DNA of 19,450 nucleotides from an uncultured Rhodanobacteraceae bacterium (GCA_913053815.1 CAJXGK010000003.1:1-19450); one strand, 5' to 3'. Shown: positions 9,069 to 16,507, counted from the stretch's first letter. The notes: generated from the letters alone by a model not told the origin. Translations and numbers: made by a program.

Positions 9069-9093
9069 CCTGATTAGCCTCAAAACTCAGCCA
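9069..9093 (+). repeat. Left terminal inverted repeat (transposase 3' side)
   Basis: Starts CCTGATTAGC and continues with conserved AA and CTCAGC blocks. It matches the right end (11715-11739, reverse complement) at 20 of 25 positions. It overlaps the last codon and stop of the ancestral transposase frame (9087-9092). Confidence 0.8.
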
Positions 9094-10037
9094 CGCTGAT
9101 TACTCGCCATGCACAAGGACGGCTCGGAATGCAGTTTGTACAGCACCCTCGCACGGGCCGGTCGCGGCAGCATCTCGCGCAGGCGAAAACAGCGGTTAGA
9201 CCGGTAGACGGCTTCGGCCAGATACAAGCGTGCCTACTTGGCCTGCCGGATTGCGTGGTAGCGCCCGCTGATGGCGCGTTTGAGATTGCCCAGCAACACA
9301 TTGACCCAGCATGCGCCCTGGACTTTGCCGGTGGCACGTCGTCCTTCGATTTTCAGCACGGTGTGCGTATGGCCGGCATCAGCAAAGCGCCGGAAGCAGA
9401 ACAAGCCGTCGCTAAAAACTTCGGCGCCCGGGGCCAGATGATGCACCGGCCAGTTTTGGATACTGTCATTGTCGAAGCTGCGCACCGGTTCGATGACTGC
9501 ACAACTTGGATGCTCCAGCGTTTCATCGGTTTGTAGCGCAACCAGGAACGCCTGCTTGTTCTCCGAGCCGCACCCCGACTTGCCTCCGTTGCGCTCTCCG
9601 CCCAGATAGGCATCGTCGACTTGTACGAAACCCGACAACGGGCGCGGCGCTTCACGTTCGGCCATGACCTGCATGACCTTGCGCTTGATCCTCAAGGCCA
9701 CCTCGTCGTTCACTCTCAGATACCGCATCAGTTCCAGGGCCACCATGTGTTGGTCTTGGTCGCGGTCAGCAGGTGGATCGCCAGCATCCAGATCGTCAGA
9801 GGCAGCTTGGTCGACGCGAAGATCGTGCTGCTGAGCAGGGGCGTCAGGTGCCGACACCACCGGCACGGGTGATACATCTGCCGCTCACGACGAAAGCGCG
9901 AACGCCGCCGATCCCCCACATGCCGGGCAACGGAAGCCCTGTGGCCAGTGCACCCAGTGCAGAGCGCGGTAACATTTCGCTTCCATGCCGTACTACTACA
10001 TGAACTCGACCATCGACAGCCCCTGCTGAAATTGCAT
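9087..10037 (-). pseudogene. ISXO2-like (IS1595 family) transposase, degraded
   Basis: The ancestral frame of about 316 codons starts at ATG 10037 (MQFQQGLSMVEFM) and ends at TGA 9087-9089. It is broken at least four ways: two adjacent TAG codons at 9993-9998 (CAG-CAG in relatives, by my reading), a +1 shift near 9903-9910, a 2-nt shift near 9744-9750, and a TAG at 9234-9236 where a Tyr codon is expected. Pieced together, the domains are a zinc ribbon (CPACGG and CRWC), the ATKTN helix, the DDE-type core with FVQVDDAYLGG and FSDGLFCFR, and the GACWVNVLLGNLKRAISG segment. The largest surviving open segment covers 9234-9866. Length and motif order match IS1595-family transposases. It could not make an active enzyme. 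Confidence 0.88.
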
Positions 10038-10097
10038 AAGATTGATCGACATCACTAGGTCCTCGACTGTGGAGAGGATCCCAGCTTAACCCATCAC

Positions 10098-10143
10098 CGC
10101 CGCAAATCATGCGACAACATGCTGATATTCAAGGCCAATCGAT
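10098..10143 (+). repeat. Internal third copy of the element end (degenerate)
   Basis: This stretch aligns with 11694-11739 at about 33 of 46 positions, including a block of 18 of 19 around CAAATCATGCGACA. It lies just upstream of the transposase start, where the 5' terminal repeat of a simple 1.07-kb IS would be. It is therefore probably the original end of the IS, no longer used as a boundary, with the passenger segment lying beyond it. Confidence 0.7.
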
Positions 10144-10180
10144 AAACCTCTTGACATTGATATTAAGTTGAATGTTTATC
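10141..10180 (+). promoter_or_regulatory. Candidate promoter with dyad upstream of the passenger gene
   Basis: A consensus TTGACA (10151-10156) lies inside an inverted repeat, GATAAAC (10141-10147) and GTTTATC (10174-10180). A -10 is less clear: GTTTAT at 17-bp spacing, or TATCAT further along. It starts right at the internal element end, a place where IS ends often supply a -35. It would give a leader of about 300 nt for the passenger gene. Confidence 0.35.
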
Positions 10181-10490
10181 ATATACGCCTCAATAGGCGA
10201 GGCTTAATGAAGCCAACATCTCCGCCTTAGTATTGTCAACACTGAGCCCCAGTTCTCGTACCCAACCCCGGTGACTGGCTGTCGATGGCTGAATATAAGC
10301 ACGGATCTTCGGTGTCCTTGTGGCGTTGGCGTGAAGGTGCCGATTCATGCGTGATCTCGTTGTTCAAAGAGGTCTTGCAAAGCTTCTCGGACTAGAAGCA
10401 GAGCCTAGCTCCTGAGTGCTATGGAATCATAAGGGACCTGACACCTACCCAGGGTCCAATCACTATCAGTCAATCAGTAAGAGGTCCCTC
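10144..10490 (+). other. Leader region of the passenger gene, no assignable gene
   Basis: This 347-bp stretch has no recognisable gene. A 36-codon frame from ATG 10285 (MAEYKHGSSVSLWRWREG...) ends at TAG 10393-10395 and matches nothing I know. Near the 3' end GGGACCT (10433-10439) can pair with AGGTCCC (10482-10488), which covers the passenger ribosome-binding site, or its GGACC can pair instead with GGTCC (10453-10457). The two pairings exclude each other. Confidence 0.4.
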
Positions 10491-11492
10491 ATGCCCAAAC
10501 AGACACAAACTGTTTTCCGCTGGTTAGGTTTCAACCATCGACCGCCCAGGCATCTACCCCCTACGGTCACACCCATGCAGGCCCGAATGTTTCGCTTACT
10601 GCGTATTCTCTTCGGTCTTATCTGGTTATTCGACACTTGGACCGCTTCATCGGGTGTGAACAAATTGGCCGTTGCCCATTTTCTCGGGTTACCGTTCTCA
10701 TCTTGGCCCGTACACCTCGTCGGCAATGGTATCGTCCTCTTAGACCTCTACATCGCCTTAGTACTGTTATCAGGCAAAGGCATGCGATCGGCCTTGTGGA
10801 TCGGCATCGGCTACCTGACATTCATGTGGATCGTCGTCGAACACGGCGGGGGCTTCAATCCGGCCAACGGCGGCACCGATGCTGGCATTGCGCCGCCCTA
10901 TCTCATTGCCATGATCCTTACCTATACCTGCTGGCGCATCAGTCAGCCGCTGTCGACACCGACCGATCACACCGTGCGCGACCATACGCTACTGTGGATC
11001 CATGCTGCCCGCAATATGCTCGGCTTCTTGTGGGCTTGGGACGCGCTGTTTAAGTGGCATCCCTATTTTCTGGCACACTTTGTCCGCTATATGGCAGAGG
11101 CCCAGCAAGGCCAACCCACCTGGTTGGTCGATTACATCCAGGTTTGGATCAATGCCATCACACACATCGATCCCCTACTTTTCGGGTTACTTGCGGCCGC
11201 CACGGAGGTAACGGTCGCCTGGAGTCTGCTTTCCGGAAAACTCCTGCGTTATCTGTTACCCATCGGCATGGTTTTCTCATTCACAATCTGGTCAACTGCG
11301 GAGGCTTTTGGCGGACCTTACAGCAATGGTCAAACTGGCATGCCCGGCAACATGTTTGGTAACGCGGTGATTTATATGCTTATTCTCGCCTATTTCATGG
11401 TGTTATACCGTTGGCCAAGATACGGTGGTGTTCGGGAAATGGAGGCAGCGCTTGCCGCGGATGAGCCGCGAGATATAGGCAGCCACTCCTAA
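10491..11492 (+). CDS. Duplicated DoxX/DoxD-like integral membrane protein (element passenger)
   Basis: A 333-residue polytopic membrane protein. ATG 10491 is chosen over a frame open from 10416 because TAAGAGG lies 6 nt upstream. About eight hydrophobic helices fall into two homologous halves of four. The first half has LVLLSGKGMRSALWIGIGYL then EHGGGFNPANGGTDAG; the second has WSLLSGKLLRYLLPIGMVF then EAFGGPYSNGQTGMPG, each followed by a final helix and an Arg/Trp border. Four-helix units with such a Gly-rich loop resemble the DoxX/DoxD group, which includes thiosulfate:quinone oxidoreductase subunits, but no cofactor ligand or partner DoxA gene is seen. The function is unknown. It is intact while the transposase beside it is ruined, suggesting selection on the passenger. 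Confidence 0.8.
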   Translation: MPKQTQTVFRWLGFNHRPPRHLPPTVTPMQARMFRLLRILFGLIWLFDTWTASSGVNKLAVAHFLGLPFSSWPVHLVGNGIVLLDLYIALVLLSGKGMRSALWIGIGYLTFMWIVVEHGGGFNPANGGTDAGIAPPYLIAMILTYTCWRISQPLSTPTDHTVRDHTLLWIHAARNMLGFLWAWDALFKWHPYFLAHFVRYMAEAQQGQPTWLVDYIQVWINAITHIDPLLFGLLAAATEVTVAWSLLSGKLLRYLLPIGMVFSFTIWSTAEAFGGPYSNGQTGMPGNMFGNAVIYMLILAYFMVLYRWPRYGGVREMEAALAADEPRDIGSHS

Positions 11493-11693
11493 TATTGGCG
11501 TGACAGAAAAATAGATCGCCGCACTACATCCCGCTGATTTCCAGGCCATGTCATCGAGTTGATGGTGATCCATCTATCATGAAGCGAATCGCCTCCCAGC
11601 AAGGCCACCCGGTCTCATTTTCAAAACGGAGTAAGTATCCCTGGTAAAACCGGGGATACTTACTCCGAATGTGGACGTAACATTGCTCATTGA
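11493..11693. other. Passenger 3' flank inside the element
   Basis: Noncoding stretch between the passenger stop and the right-end repeat block. Apart from the long hairpin at 11627-11667 I see no gene, RNA or second terminal repeat here. Confidence 0.5.
11627..11667. terminator. Long perfect hairpin near the right end
   Basis: Arms 11627-11641 and 11653-11667 (CGGAGTAAGTATCCC and its complement) are perfect over 15 bp. The stem extends through TGGT/ACCG (one G-T pair) to a 3-nt AAA loop, so about 19 bp in all. TTTT follows the stem on the minus strand; no T-run follows on the plus strand. It could end passenger transcription, or stop transcription entering the element from the LacI side. 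Confidence 0.65.
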
Positions 11694-11739
11694 CGCCACA
11701 AATCATGCGACAGCTAGCTGAGGTTCGGCGCTAATCAGG
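11694..11739 (+). repeat. Right terminal inverted repeat and subterminal block
   Basis: The outer 25 bp (11715-11739) are the inverted partner of 9069-9093. The inner block CAAATCATGCGACA is shared with the internal copy at 10098-10143 but not with the left end, so this is the same end type (transposase 5' side). Confidence 0.8.
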
Positions 11740-11747
11740 AGTATTTA
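11740..11747. repeat. Target-site duplication, right copy (AGTATTTA)
   Basis: An exact repeat of 9061-9068, immediately outside the right terminal repeat. With one copy removed, the empty site reads GGTAAA-AGTATTTA-TCCGCC. Confidence 0.85.
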
Positions 11748-11887
11748 TCCGCCTACGTATGGCAACGCCAACTACACGTATCGGTAAACATTGACGCAGA
11801 ACCTAAGTGCAGGGAAACTGTGTTGAGCAGCAACCCATCATGCGCAGATATGGCCAGATCGAGTCCAGCCACTTTCGAGGGCATCTT

Positions 11888-12898
11888 TTGAGCCGGAACG
11901 ATCAACCAGGAAAAGGCTCTGTACCCTCCGGCCTGACCATGGCCGACTTAGCCAAGATGGCGGGTACCTCCAAAATTACCGTTTCGCGCGCGCTGGCCAA
12001 CAGCCCCCTGGTCAGCACCACTACCCGCCAGCGCATCCAGGCATTGGCTCGCGAACATGGCTACAAGCTCAATGTCAGTGCCCGCAATCTGCGCCTGCGC
12101 CGTAGCCATACTGTTGCCGTCATTGTCGAGATGAAACCCTCTATAGACCGCTCAATGATGGATCCCTACCCTCTGCGTCTGCTCGGCAGCATCACCCAGG
12201 AATTATCCATTGCCGGCTACAGCGTTCTTCTGACCACACGCCACGATGCGAACTCGGCGGCGGTGCAGGCCGCCGACGGATTGATTCTGCTTGGCCAAGG
12301 GGTGCATCAACATGCCGTTCAGCAGTTCGACAAGCTGGGGCTACCCTTGGCGGTCTGGGGAGCGTCACCCACGGGCGACCCACACGTCGTCGTCGGCAGT
12401 GACAATCGTCAGGGTGGAGCAATCGTAGCCGAGCATTTCATCTCCATTGGTCGGTGCCATCCGGTATTCATCGGCAACCCTAGCCATCCCGAGATTCTCG
12501 ATCGTATGAATGGATTCGTCGATGTGCTAGCTACCCACGGCATCAAGCCGATGCTGATCCGTCGTAGTGAATTCACCATGGCCGCCGGGATGAATGCCGT
12601 GCAATCCCTGACCACCCGCAAGGCCGTATTTGATTCTATTTTTGCCTCCAGTGACCTGCTGGCCATGGGGGCGATTCGCACCCTGGATCGGCTCGGCCGG
12701 TCGACACCGCAAGATGTTTCGGTAATCGGCTACGACGACACCCCGCTGGGAGCGAACTTCTTGCCCCCCTTATCCTCAGTACATCAAGACTGGCAGGAAG
12801 GCGGCACCTTGCTGGCGCGCAAGATACTGGCCCTAATCAAGGGCGAAGCTCCAGACTCCGAAATGCTTCCAACATCGCTGGTGGTGCGTGAAACCTGA
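11888..12898 (+). CDS. LacI-family transcriptional regulator
   Basis: A 336-residue repressor with an N-terminal LacI helix-turn-helix (LTMADLAKMAGTSKITVSRALANSPLV, residues about 16-42, then the hinge helix) and a periplasmic-binding-protein-like sugar-sensing domain (HTVAVIVEM, ADGLILLGQG, VVVGSDNRQGG, DSIFASSDLLAMGAIRTL, VSVIGYDDTPLGA). TTG 11888 is chosen because GAGG at 11877-11880 lies 7 nt upstream and gives the standard LacI length; the frame is open from GTG 11807, and ATG 11840 and 11939 are alternatives with weaker sites. Before the element inserted, this gene and the phosphorylase operon would have been divergent, about 230 bp apart, with the operator palindrome between them. It probably represses that operon and responds to its sugar. 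Confidence 0.92.
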   Translation: MSRNDQPGKGSVPSGLTMADLAKMAGTSKITVSRALANSPLVSTTTRQRIQALAREHGYKLNVSARNLRLRRSHTVAVIVEMKPSIDRSMMDPYPLRLLGSITQELSIAGYSVLLTTRHDANSAAVQAADGLILLGQGVHQHAVQQFDKLGLPLAVWGASPTGDPHVVVGSDNRQGGAIVAEHFISIGRCHPVFIGNPSHPEILDRMNGFVDVLATHGIKPMLIRRSEFTMAAGMNAVQSLTTRKAVFDSIFASSDLLAMGAIRTLDRLGRSTPQDVSVIGYDDTPLGANFLPPLSSVHQDWQEGGTLLARKILALIKGEAPDSEMLPTSLVVRET

Positions 12899-13338
12899 AC
12901 CTAGGACTCCGCCGGTACATGACCCGCAGCGGGCTTTCTCGTTACGGGTACGTAAAGGAGGTGGGCAGGCAACGACTTGCACGATTCGTATAAGCAGGAA
13001 TCCAGTGGAAGGGGCCCTTATCCACACCCAGCCAATACAGCTCTGCGGTATCACCTACCTTGCAGGCACTCTGCACCTAGGATAATGGGGTTTAAGGGTT
13101 GGGCATGAACAGCAAGGTATTTCGGCTACCAACCGGCATCCCAACGGCTCGGCATCAATGATAACGAGTCCACGCCGGGCTCCATGGCTGGGCCCGGGAT
13201 GATGAGAATGAATAAATAGGCAAGGTCTGCATTGCAACATGTGGGCAAGACGTAATGTCCGGCTCTTGCGCCTGGTATTGGTTTCACTCATTATTCTCTT
13301 CATCTTGATAGAAAGATGTCTACACAGGATACCTCTTT
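12899..13338. other. 440-bp intergenic region before metF
   Basis: I find no convincing gene. A modest hairpin CCGGGC (13175-13180) / GCCCGG (13192-13197) may end the LacI transcript or form part of the metF leader. I looked for SAM or SAH riboswitch cores upstream of metF and did not recognise one. Confidence 0.4.
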
Positions 13339-14160
13339 ATGCCCTCAATCTCTCTGGAGTTCTTCCCCCCTAAGACCGCCGATCAACGGGCCCAGTTCCA
13401 GCGCTCACTACCAAGATTCATGGCGATGCGCCCCGAGTATGCGAGTGTCACCTTCGGGGCGGGCGGCTCGACGCTCAGCTATACCCCGGAAACCGTTAAA
13501 CAACTGATGGCTAAAGGCCTAGACACGGCACCGCATCTATCTTGCATGGGTGGCACGCGGGAGGAGATTACCGTATTGCTGGACGCGTACCTAGCCTTGG
13601 GATGCCGGCGCATTGTAGCGCTGCGGGGCGACCTCCCTTCGGGTATGGCCCGGGCGGGGGACTTACGTTACGCCTCGGAATTGGTGGCTTTTATCCGTGC
13701 CCACAGCGGCCATCACTTCCGTATCGAGGTGGGCTGTTATCCCGAGGTGCATCCTCAGGCCAAAGATGCACAGGCCGATCTGCACCATTTCCAGGCCAAG
13801 ATCGACGCCGGTGCCAACGGTGCCATCACCCAGTATTTCTTCAACGCTGACGGCTATTTCCGCTTTGTCGAGGAGGTTCGTGGACTGGGCATAGAGGTAC
13901 CGATTGTGCCGGGGATCATGCCCATTACCAATTTTAGCCAGTTGCAACGCTTTTCCGAACAATGCGGCGCTGAGATTCCACGCTGGATTACGCGCCGCAT
14001 GCAAGCTTTTGGTGCCGATACCGAAAGCATACGGGCCTTGGGAGCCGACGTGGTAGCGGGTCTGTGCCACCGCCTGCTCGAAGGGGGAGCCCCCGGATTG
14101 CACTTCTATACGCTTAATCGAGCCCAGGCCACTCAGGCCGTCATCGATCGCCTGGATTGA
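13339..14160 (+). CDS. metF: 5,10-methylenetetrahydrofolate reductase
   Basis: A 273-residue flavoenzyme that reduces methylene-THF to 5-methyl-THF, the methyl donor for methionine synthesis. The sequence shows SLEFFPPK with the conserved catalytic Glu (E7), SVTFGAGGS, HLSCMGGT, the FAD-site ALRGD (D98), GCYPEVHP, GANGAITQYFFNADGYFRF with the substrate-binding Gln, VPGIMPITNF, and LHFYTLNRA near the C terminus. It is a single catalytic domain, as usual in bacteria, slightly shorter than the E. coli enzyme. ATG 13339 has AGGA 9 nt upstream. It is followed in the same direction by ilvE after 81 bp; they may be co-transcribed. Confidence 0.96.
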   Translation: MPSISLEFFPPKTADQRAQFQRSLPRFMAMRPEYASVTFGAGGSTLSYTPETVKQLMAKGLDTAPHLSCMGGTREEITVLLDAYLALGCRRIVALRGDLPSGMARAGDLRYASELVAFIRAHSGHHFRIEVGCYPEVHPQAKDAQADLHHFQAKIDAGANGAITQYFFNADGYFRFVEEVRGLGIEVPIVPGIMPITNFSQLQRFSEQCGAEIPRWITRRMQAFGADTESIRALGADVVAGLCHRLLEGGAPGLHFYTLNRAQATQAVIDRLD

Positions 14161-14241
14161 TCCACCTGCCAGCGCCGCAGAATACTGAATAGAGCGTCCC
14201 ATCCCGACTATGATGAGGGTTTGGCAGCTCGGATAATTACC

Positions 14242-15165
14242 ATGAGCAAGCGTTACCCTGAGTGGATCTGGCACAACGGCGAAATCAAGCCGTGGGCGGA
14301 GGCTACCACCCACGTGATGGCCCATGCCCTGCACTACGGATCCTCGGTATTCGAGGGCATTCGCAGCTACAATACGCCACAAGGCTCAGTCATTTTTCGC
14401 CTCACCGATCATCTCAAACGCCTATTCCATTCCGCGCGGGTCTACGACATCGTCATCCCGTATTCACCCGAGCAGATTGCTCTTGCCTGTCGTGAAGTGC
14501 TGCACCGTAACAGCCTTGCTCAAGCCTACCTACGACCGATCGCATTTCGTGGACTGGGAGGCTTCGAACTAGGGGCTGATACGCCTATTGACGTTGCGGT
14601 AGCCGCTCTGGCCATGGGGGCCTACCTTGGCGAAGGGGTGCTGGAACAGGGCATTGATGCCTGCGTATCGTCCTGGCAACGGGCGGCTCCCAACACCATT
14701 CCCGCAGGAGCCAAGGCCGGCGGTAATTATCTTTCGGGCCAACTGATTGCTCGTGAAGCCAAACGTCTTGGCTTCAGCGAGGGTATCGCGGTAGCAACCA
14801 GTGGGTTACTCAGTGAAGGGGCCGGGGAGAACCTATTTCTAGTGCTTGACGGTGTGTTGCATACCCCCCCGCTATCCAGCGCGATCTTGCACGGCATCAC
14901 CCGCAACTCACTGATGACGCTGGCCCACGACGACGGAATCGAGATCGTAGAACGCAATCTACCCCGTGAGTACCTGTATTTTGCCGACGAGGTGTTCATG
15001 TGTGGCACCGCCGCTGAGATCACCCCGATCCGTTCAGTAGACGGCAAACCGGTAGGTCCGGGCCGGCCGGGGCCGGTCACTCAGCATTTACAGAAAATAT
15101 TTTTTGGCCTGTTTGACGGCAGTACCCCGGATCGACATGGCTGGCTGGAAGCCGTCGAGACCTGA
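14242..15165 (+). CDS. ilvE: Branched-chain amino acid aminotransferase
   Basis: A 307-residue fold-type IV PLP enzyme that transfers the amino group between glutamate and the keto acids of Leu, Ile and Val. The Schiff-base lysine is K158 in AGAKAGGNYLSGQLIAREA. Other marks are WHNGEIKPWAEATTHVMAHALHYGSSVFEGIR, LRPIAFRG, LLSEGAGENLF, HGITRNSL and DEVFMCGTAAEITPIR, with length close to E. coli IlvE. The frame is open from TTG 14221, but ATG 14242 (MSKRYPEWIWHNGEIKPW) fits the family N terminus and has CGGA 9 nt upstream. Confidence 0.96.
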   Translation: MSKRYPEWIWHNGEIKPWAEATTHVMAHALHYGSSVFEGIRSYNTPQGSVIFRLTDHLKRLFHSARVYDIVIPYSPEQIALACREVLHRNSLAQAYLRPIAFRGLGGFELGADTPIDVAVAALAMGAYLGEGVLEQGIDACVSSWQRAAPNTIPAGAKAGGNYLSGQLIAREAKRLGFSEGIAVATSGLLSEGAGENLFLVLDGVLHTPPLSSAILHGITRNSLMTLAHDDGIEIVERNLPREYLYFADEVFMCGTAAEITPIRSVDGKPVGPGRPGPVTQHLQKIFFGLFDGSTPDRHGWLEAVET

Positions 15166-15168
15166 GGC

Positions 15169-15308
15169 AACCTCTCAAAACCGTCACCAGTGGGCCGAGT
15201 GCAAGGTCTTGTGGAGTGAGTGAGCGACAAGACCTATCAAGGTGATAGGCGAGGAGCGAACCAACACATGACATCGCAATCAGTTCGCGCAATAGGTTTT
15301 TAGAGATT
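15169..15308. repeat. Nested inverted repeats in a convergent intergenic spacer
   Basis: Between the ends of ilvE and the reductase gene, an outer imperfect stem pairs 15169-15182 with 15295-15308. It encloses three hairpins: AGGTCTTGT/ACAAGACCT (15204-15212, 15227-15235), CCTATCA/TGATAGG (15233-15249), and GCGAAC/GTTCGC (15256-15261, 15283-15288). The first two overlap by 3 bp, so they compete at the base. It could serve as a bidirectional terminator, a palindromic repeat element or a structured RNA. Confidence 0.55.
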
Positions 15309-15361
15309 ACCCTGCGCAGATCACCCCGGCCAGGGAATGTTTGCCTTGAGTGTGCGCCAGC

Positions 15362-16411
15362 TCAGGCGGCGTCAACGAGCCCGGAACACTCCGGCTCAAC
15401 CTTGAGCCGTTGGTGCATGATAGGACTGGTGGTGGTGTACTGCAGAGGCACTTTGATACCTGGCTGTAAGCGAGCCTTGACGGCAAATGCCGCCAGTGCC
15501 GACTCGTGAAAACCGGAAAGTATCAGCTTCTTCTTGCCGGGATAGGTGTTGATATCGCCGACTGCAAAGATGCCCGGTACACTGGTCTGAAATTTCTCTG
15601 TATCGACACGGATCTGACTTCGATCCAGGTCCAGACCCCACTGGGCAATCGGCCCGAGCTTGGGATGCAGCCCCCAAAACACCAGCAACTGTTCAGCCTC
15701 GACACGATTGATCAGGCCGGCACGGTTACGCACCCGGACGGCGTTGAGTTCAGTATCTGCATGATCGATACCCACCACCTCTCCTTCGAGAAACTGCATG
15801 CGCAAATCGTTACAGAGCGCATGCATGCGATTCACGCTGGCCGGTGCGGCACGGAATTTCTGTGAACGGTGTACTAAGACTACGCTGTTGGCGATTTCGA
15901 CCAGATTCAGAGCCCAATCTAGGGCTGTATCACCCCCACCCGCGATGACCAGGTCTTTACCTGCAAAGATGGCCGGCTCACGCACTCGATAATGCAGACT
16001 GGCCCCTTCGAGCTGGGTCACCCCATGCGTATGCAAGCGCCGTGGCTCGAAAGCACCCAGCCCTCCGGCGATAATGACGGCGGCGCAGTCAAACTCGGTT
16101 CCTGCTGAAGTGGCCACTTCAAAACGGTCGTTAGCACCTACCTGCACTTGGGTGACGGTCTGGCTGAGATGATATTGTGGCTCGAACGGGCGAATCTGTT
16201 CCTGCAGGCGTTCGATCAATTCTTGAGCACCGCACATCGGTAAACCGGGGATGTCATAAATCGGTTTGTCCGGATACAGCTCAACGCACTGTCCTCCAGG
16301 CAGGGCCATGGAATCGAGCAAATGCGATTTCAGTCCGAGCAGCCCCAGTTCAAATACCTGGAACAGCCCTACCGGACCGGCGCCCACAATAACCACGTCG
16401 GTTTTGATCAT
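15362..16411 (-). CDS. Ferredoxin--NADP reductase, thioredoxin-reductase-like type
   Basis: A 349-residue flavoprotein that moves electrons between NADPH and ferredoxin or flavodoxin. The FAD Rossmann motif is VGAGPVG (residues 9-15), followed by PGGQCVELYPDKPIYDIPG. The NADPH motif is IAGGGDTALDWA (from about 156). The C terminus has VGDINTYPGKKKLILSGFHE, a signature of FNR type 2. There is no CxxC redox pair after the NADPH motif, which argues against thioredoxin reductase. ATG 16411 is preferred; GTG 16429 is an in-frame alternative and neither has an ideal ribosome-binding site. It lies 96 bp after the histidine kinase on the same strand, so it may belong to that transcript. Confidence 0.92.
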   Translation of the reverse strand: MIKTDVVIVGAGPVGLFQVFELGLLGLKSHLLDSMALPGGQCVELYPDKPIYDIPGLPMCGAQELIERLQEQIRPFEPQYHLSQTVTQVQVGANDRFEVATSAGTEFDCAAVIIAGGLGAFEPRRLHTHGVTQLEGASLHYRVREPAIFAGKDLVIAGGGDTALDWALNLVEIANSVVLVHRSQKFRAAPASVNRMHALCNDLRMQFLEGEVVGIDHADTELNAVRVRNRAGLINRVEAEQLLVFWGLHPKLGPIAQWGLDLDRSQIRVDTEKFQTSVPGIFAVGDINTYPGKKKLILSGFHESALAAFAVKARLQPGIKVPLQYTTTSPIMHQRLKVEPECSGLVDAA

Positions 16412-16507
16412 TTCACCATCACGCCACACAGAAACAAGTGGCTATGATAACTGAGACCATCAAGTTACCGATGATTACGGCCCAATCAGCACCCGCTCGA
16501 CAGATTG

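Larger units (their letters stand above)
9069..11739. mobile_element. IS1595-family element with membrane-protein passenger (2671 bp)
   Basis: The boundaries are read from the sequence. The left end begins CCTGATTAGC at 9069 and the right end finishes GCTAATCAGG at 11739. Reading inward, 20 of the first 25 positions match. Both ends are flanked by AGTATTTA (9061-9068, 11740-11747). Inside are a decayed ISXO2/IS1595-type transposase (9087-10037, minus), an internal third copy of the 5'-type end (10098-10143), an intact passenger gene for an eight-helix membrane protein (10491-11492, plus), and a long hairpin (11627-11667). The IS1595 family is known to include members with passenger genes and to make 8-bp target duplications. 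The transposase is broken, so any recent movement needed a functional copy acting in trans. Confidence 0.82.

Noticed and set aside
11807-11887. N-terminal extension of the LacI protein from GTG 11807
   Set aside because: It adds 27 unusual residues before the DNA-binding domain and lacks a ribosome-binding site; TTG 11888 has GAGG 7 nt upstream.
12899-13338. Possible SAM or SAH riboswitch ahead of metF
   Set aside because: I could not find the conserved core of either class; only a weak hairpin is present.
13663-14382. Long minus-strand open frame (239 codons) across metF and the start of ilvE
   Set aside because: It is antisense to two well-supported genes, has no recognisable domain and crosses their boundary; a codon-bias shadow.
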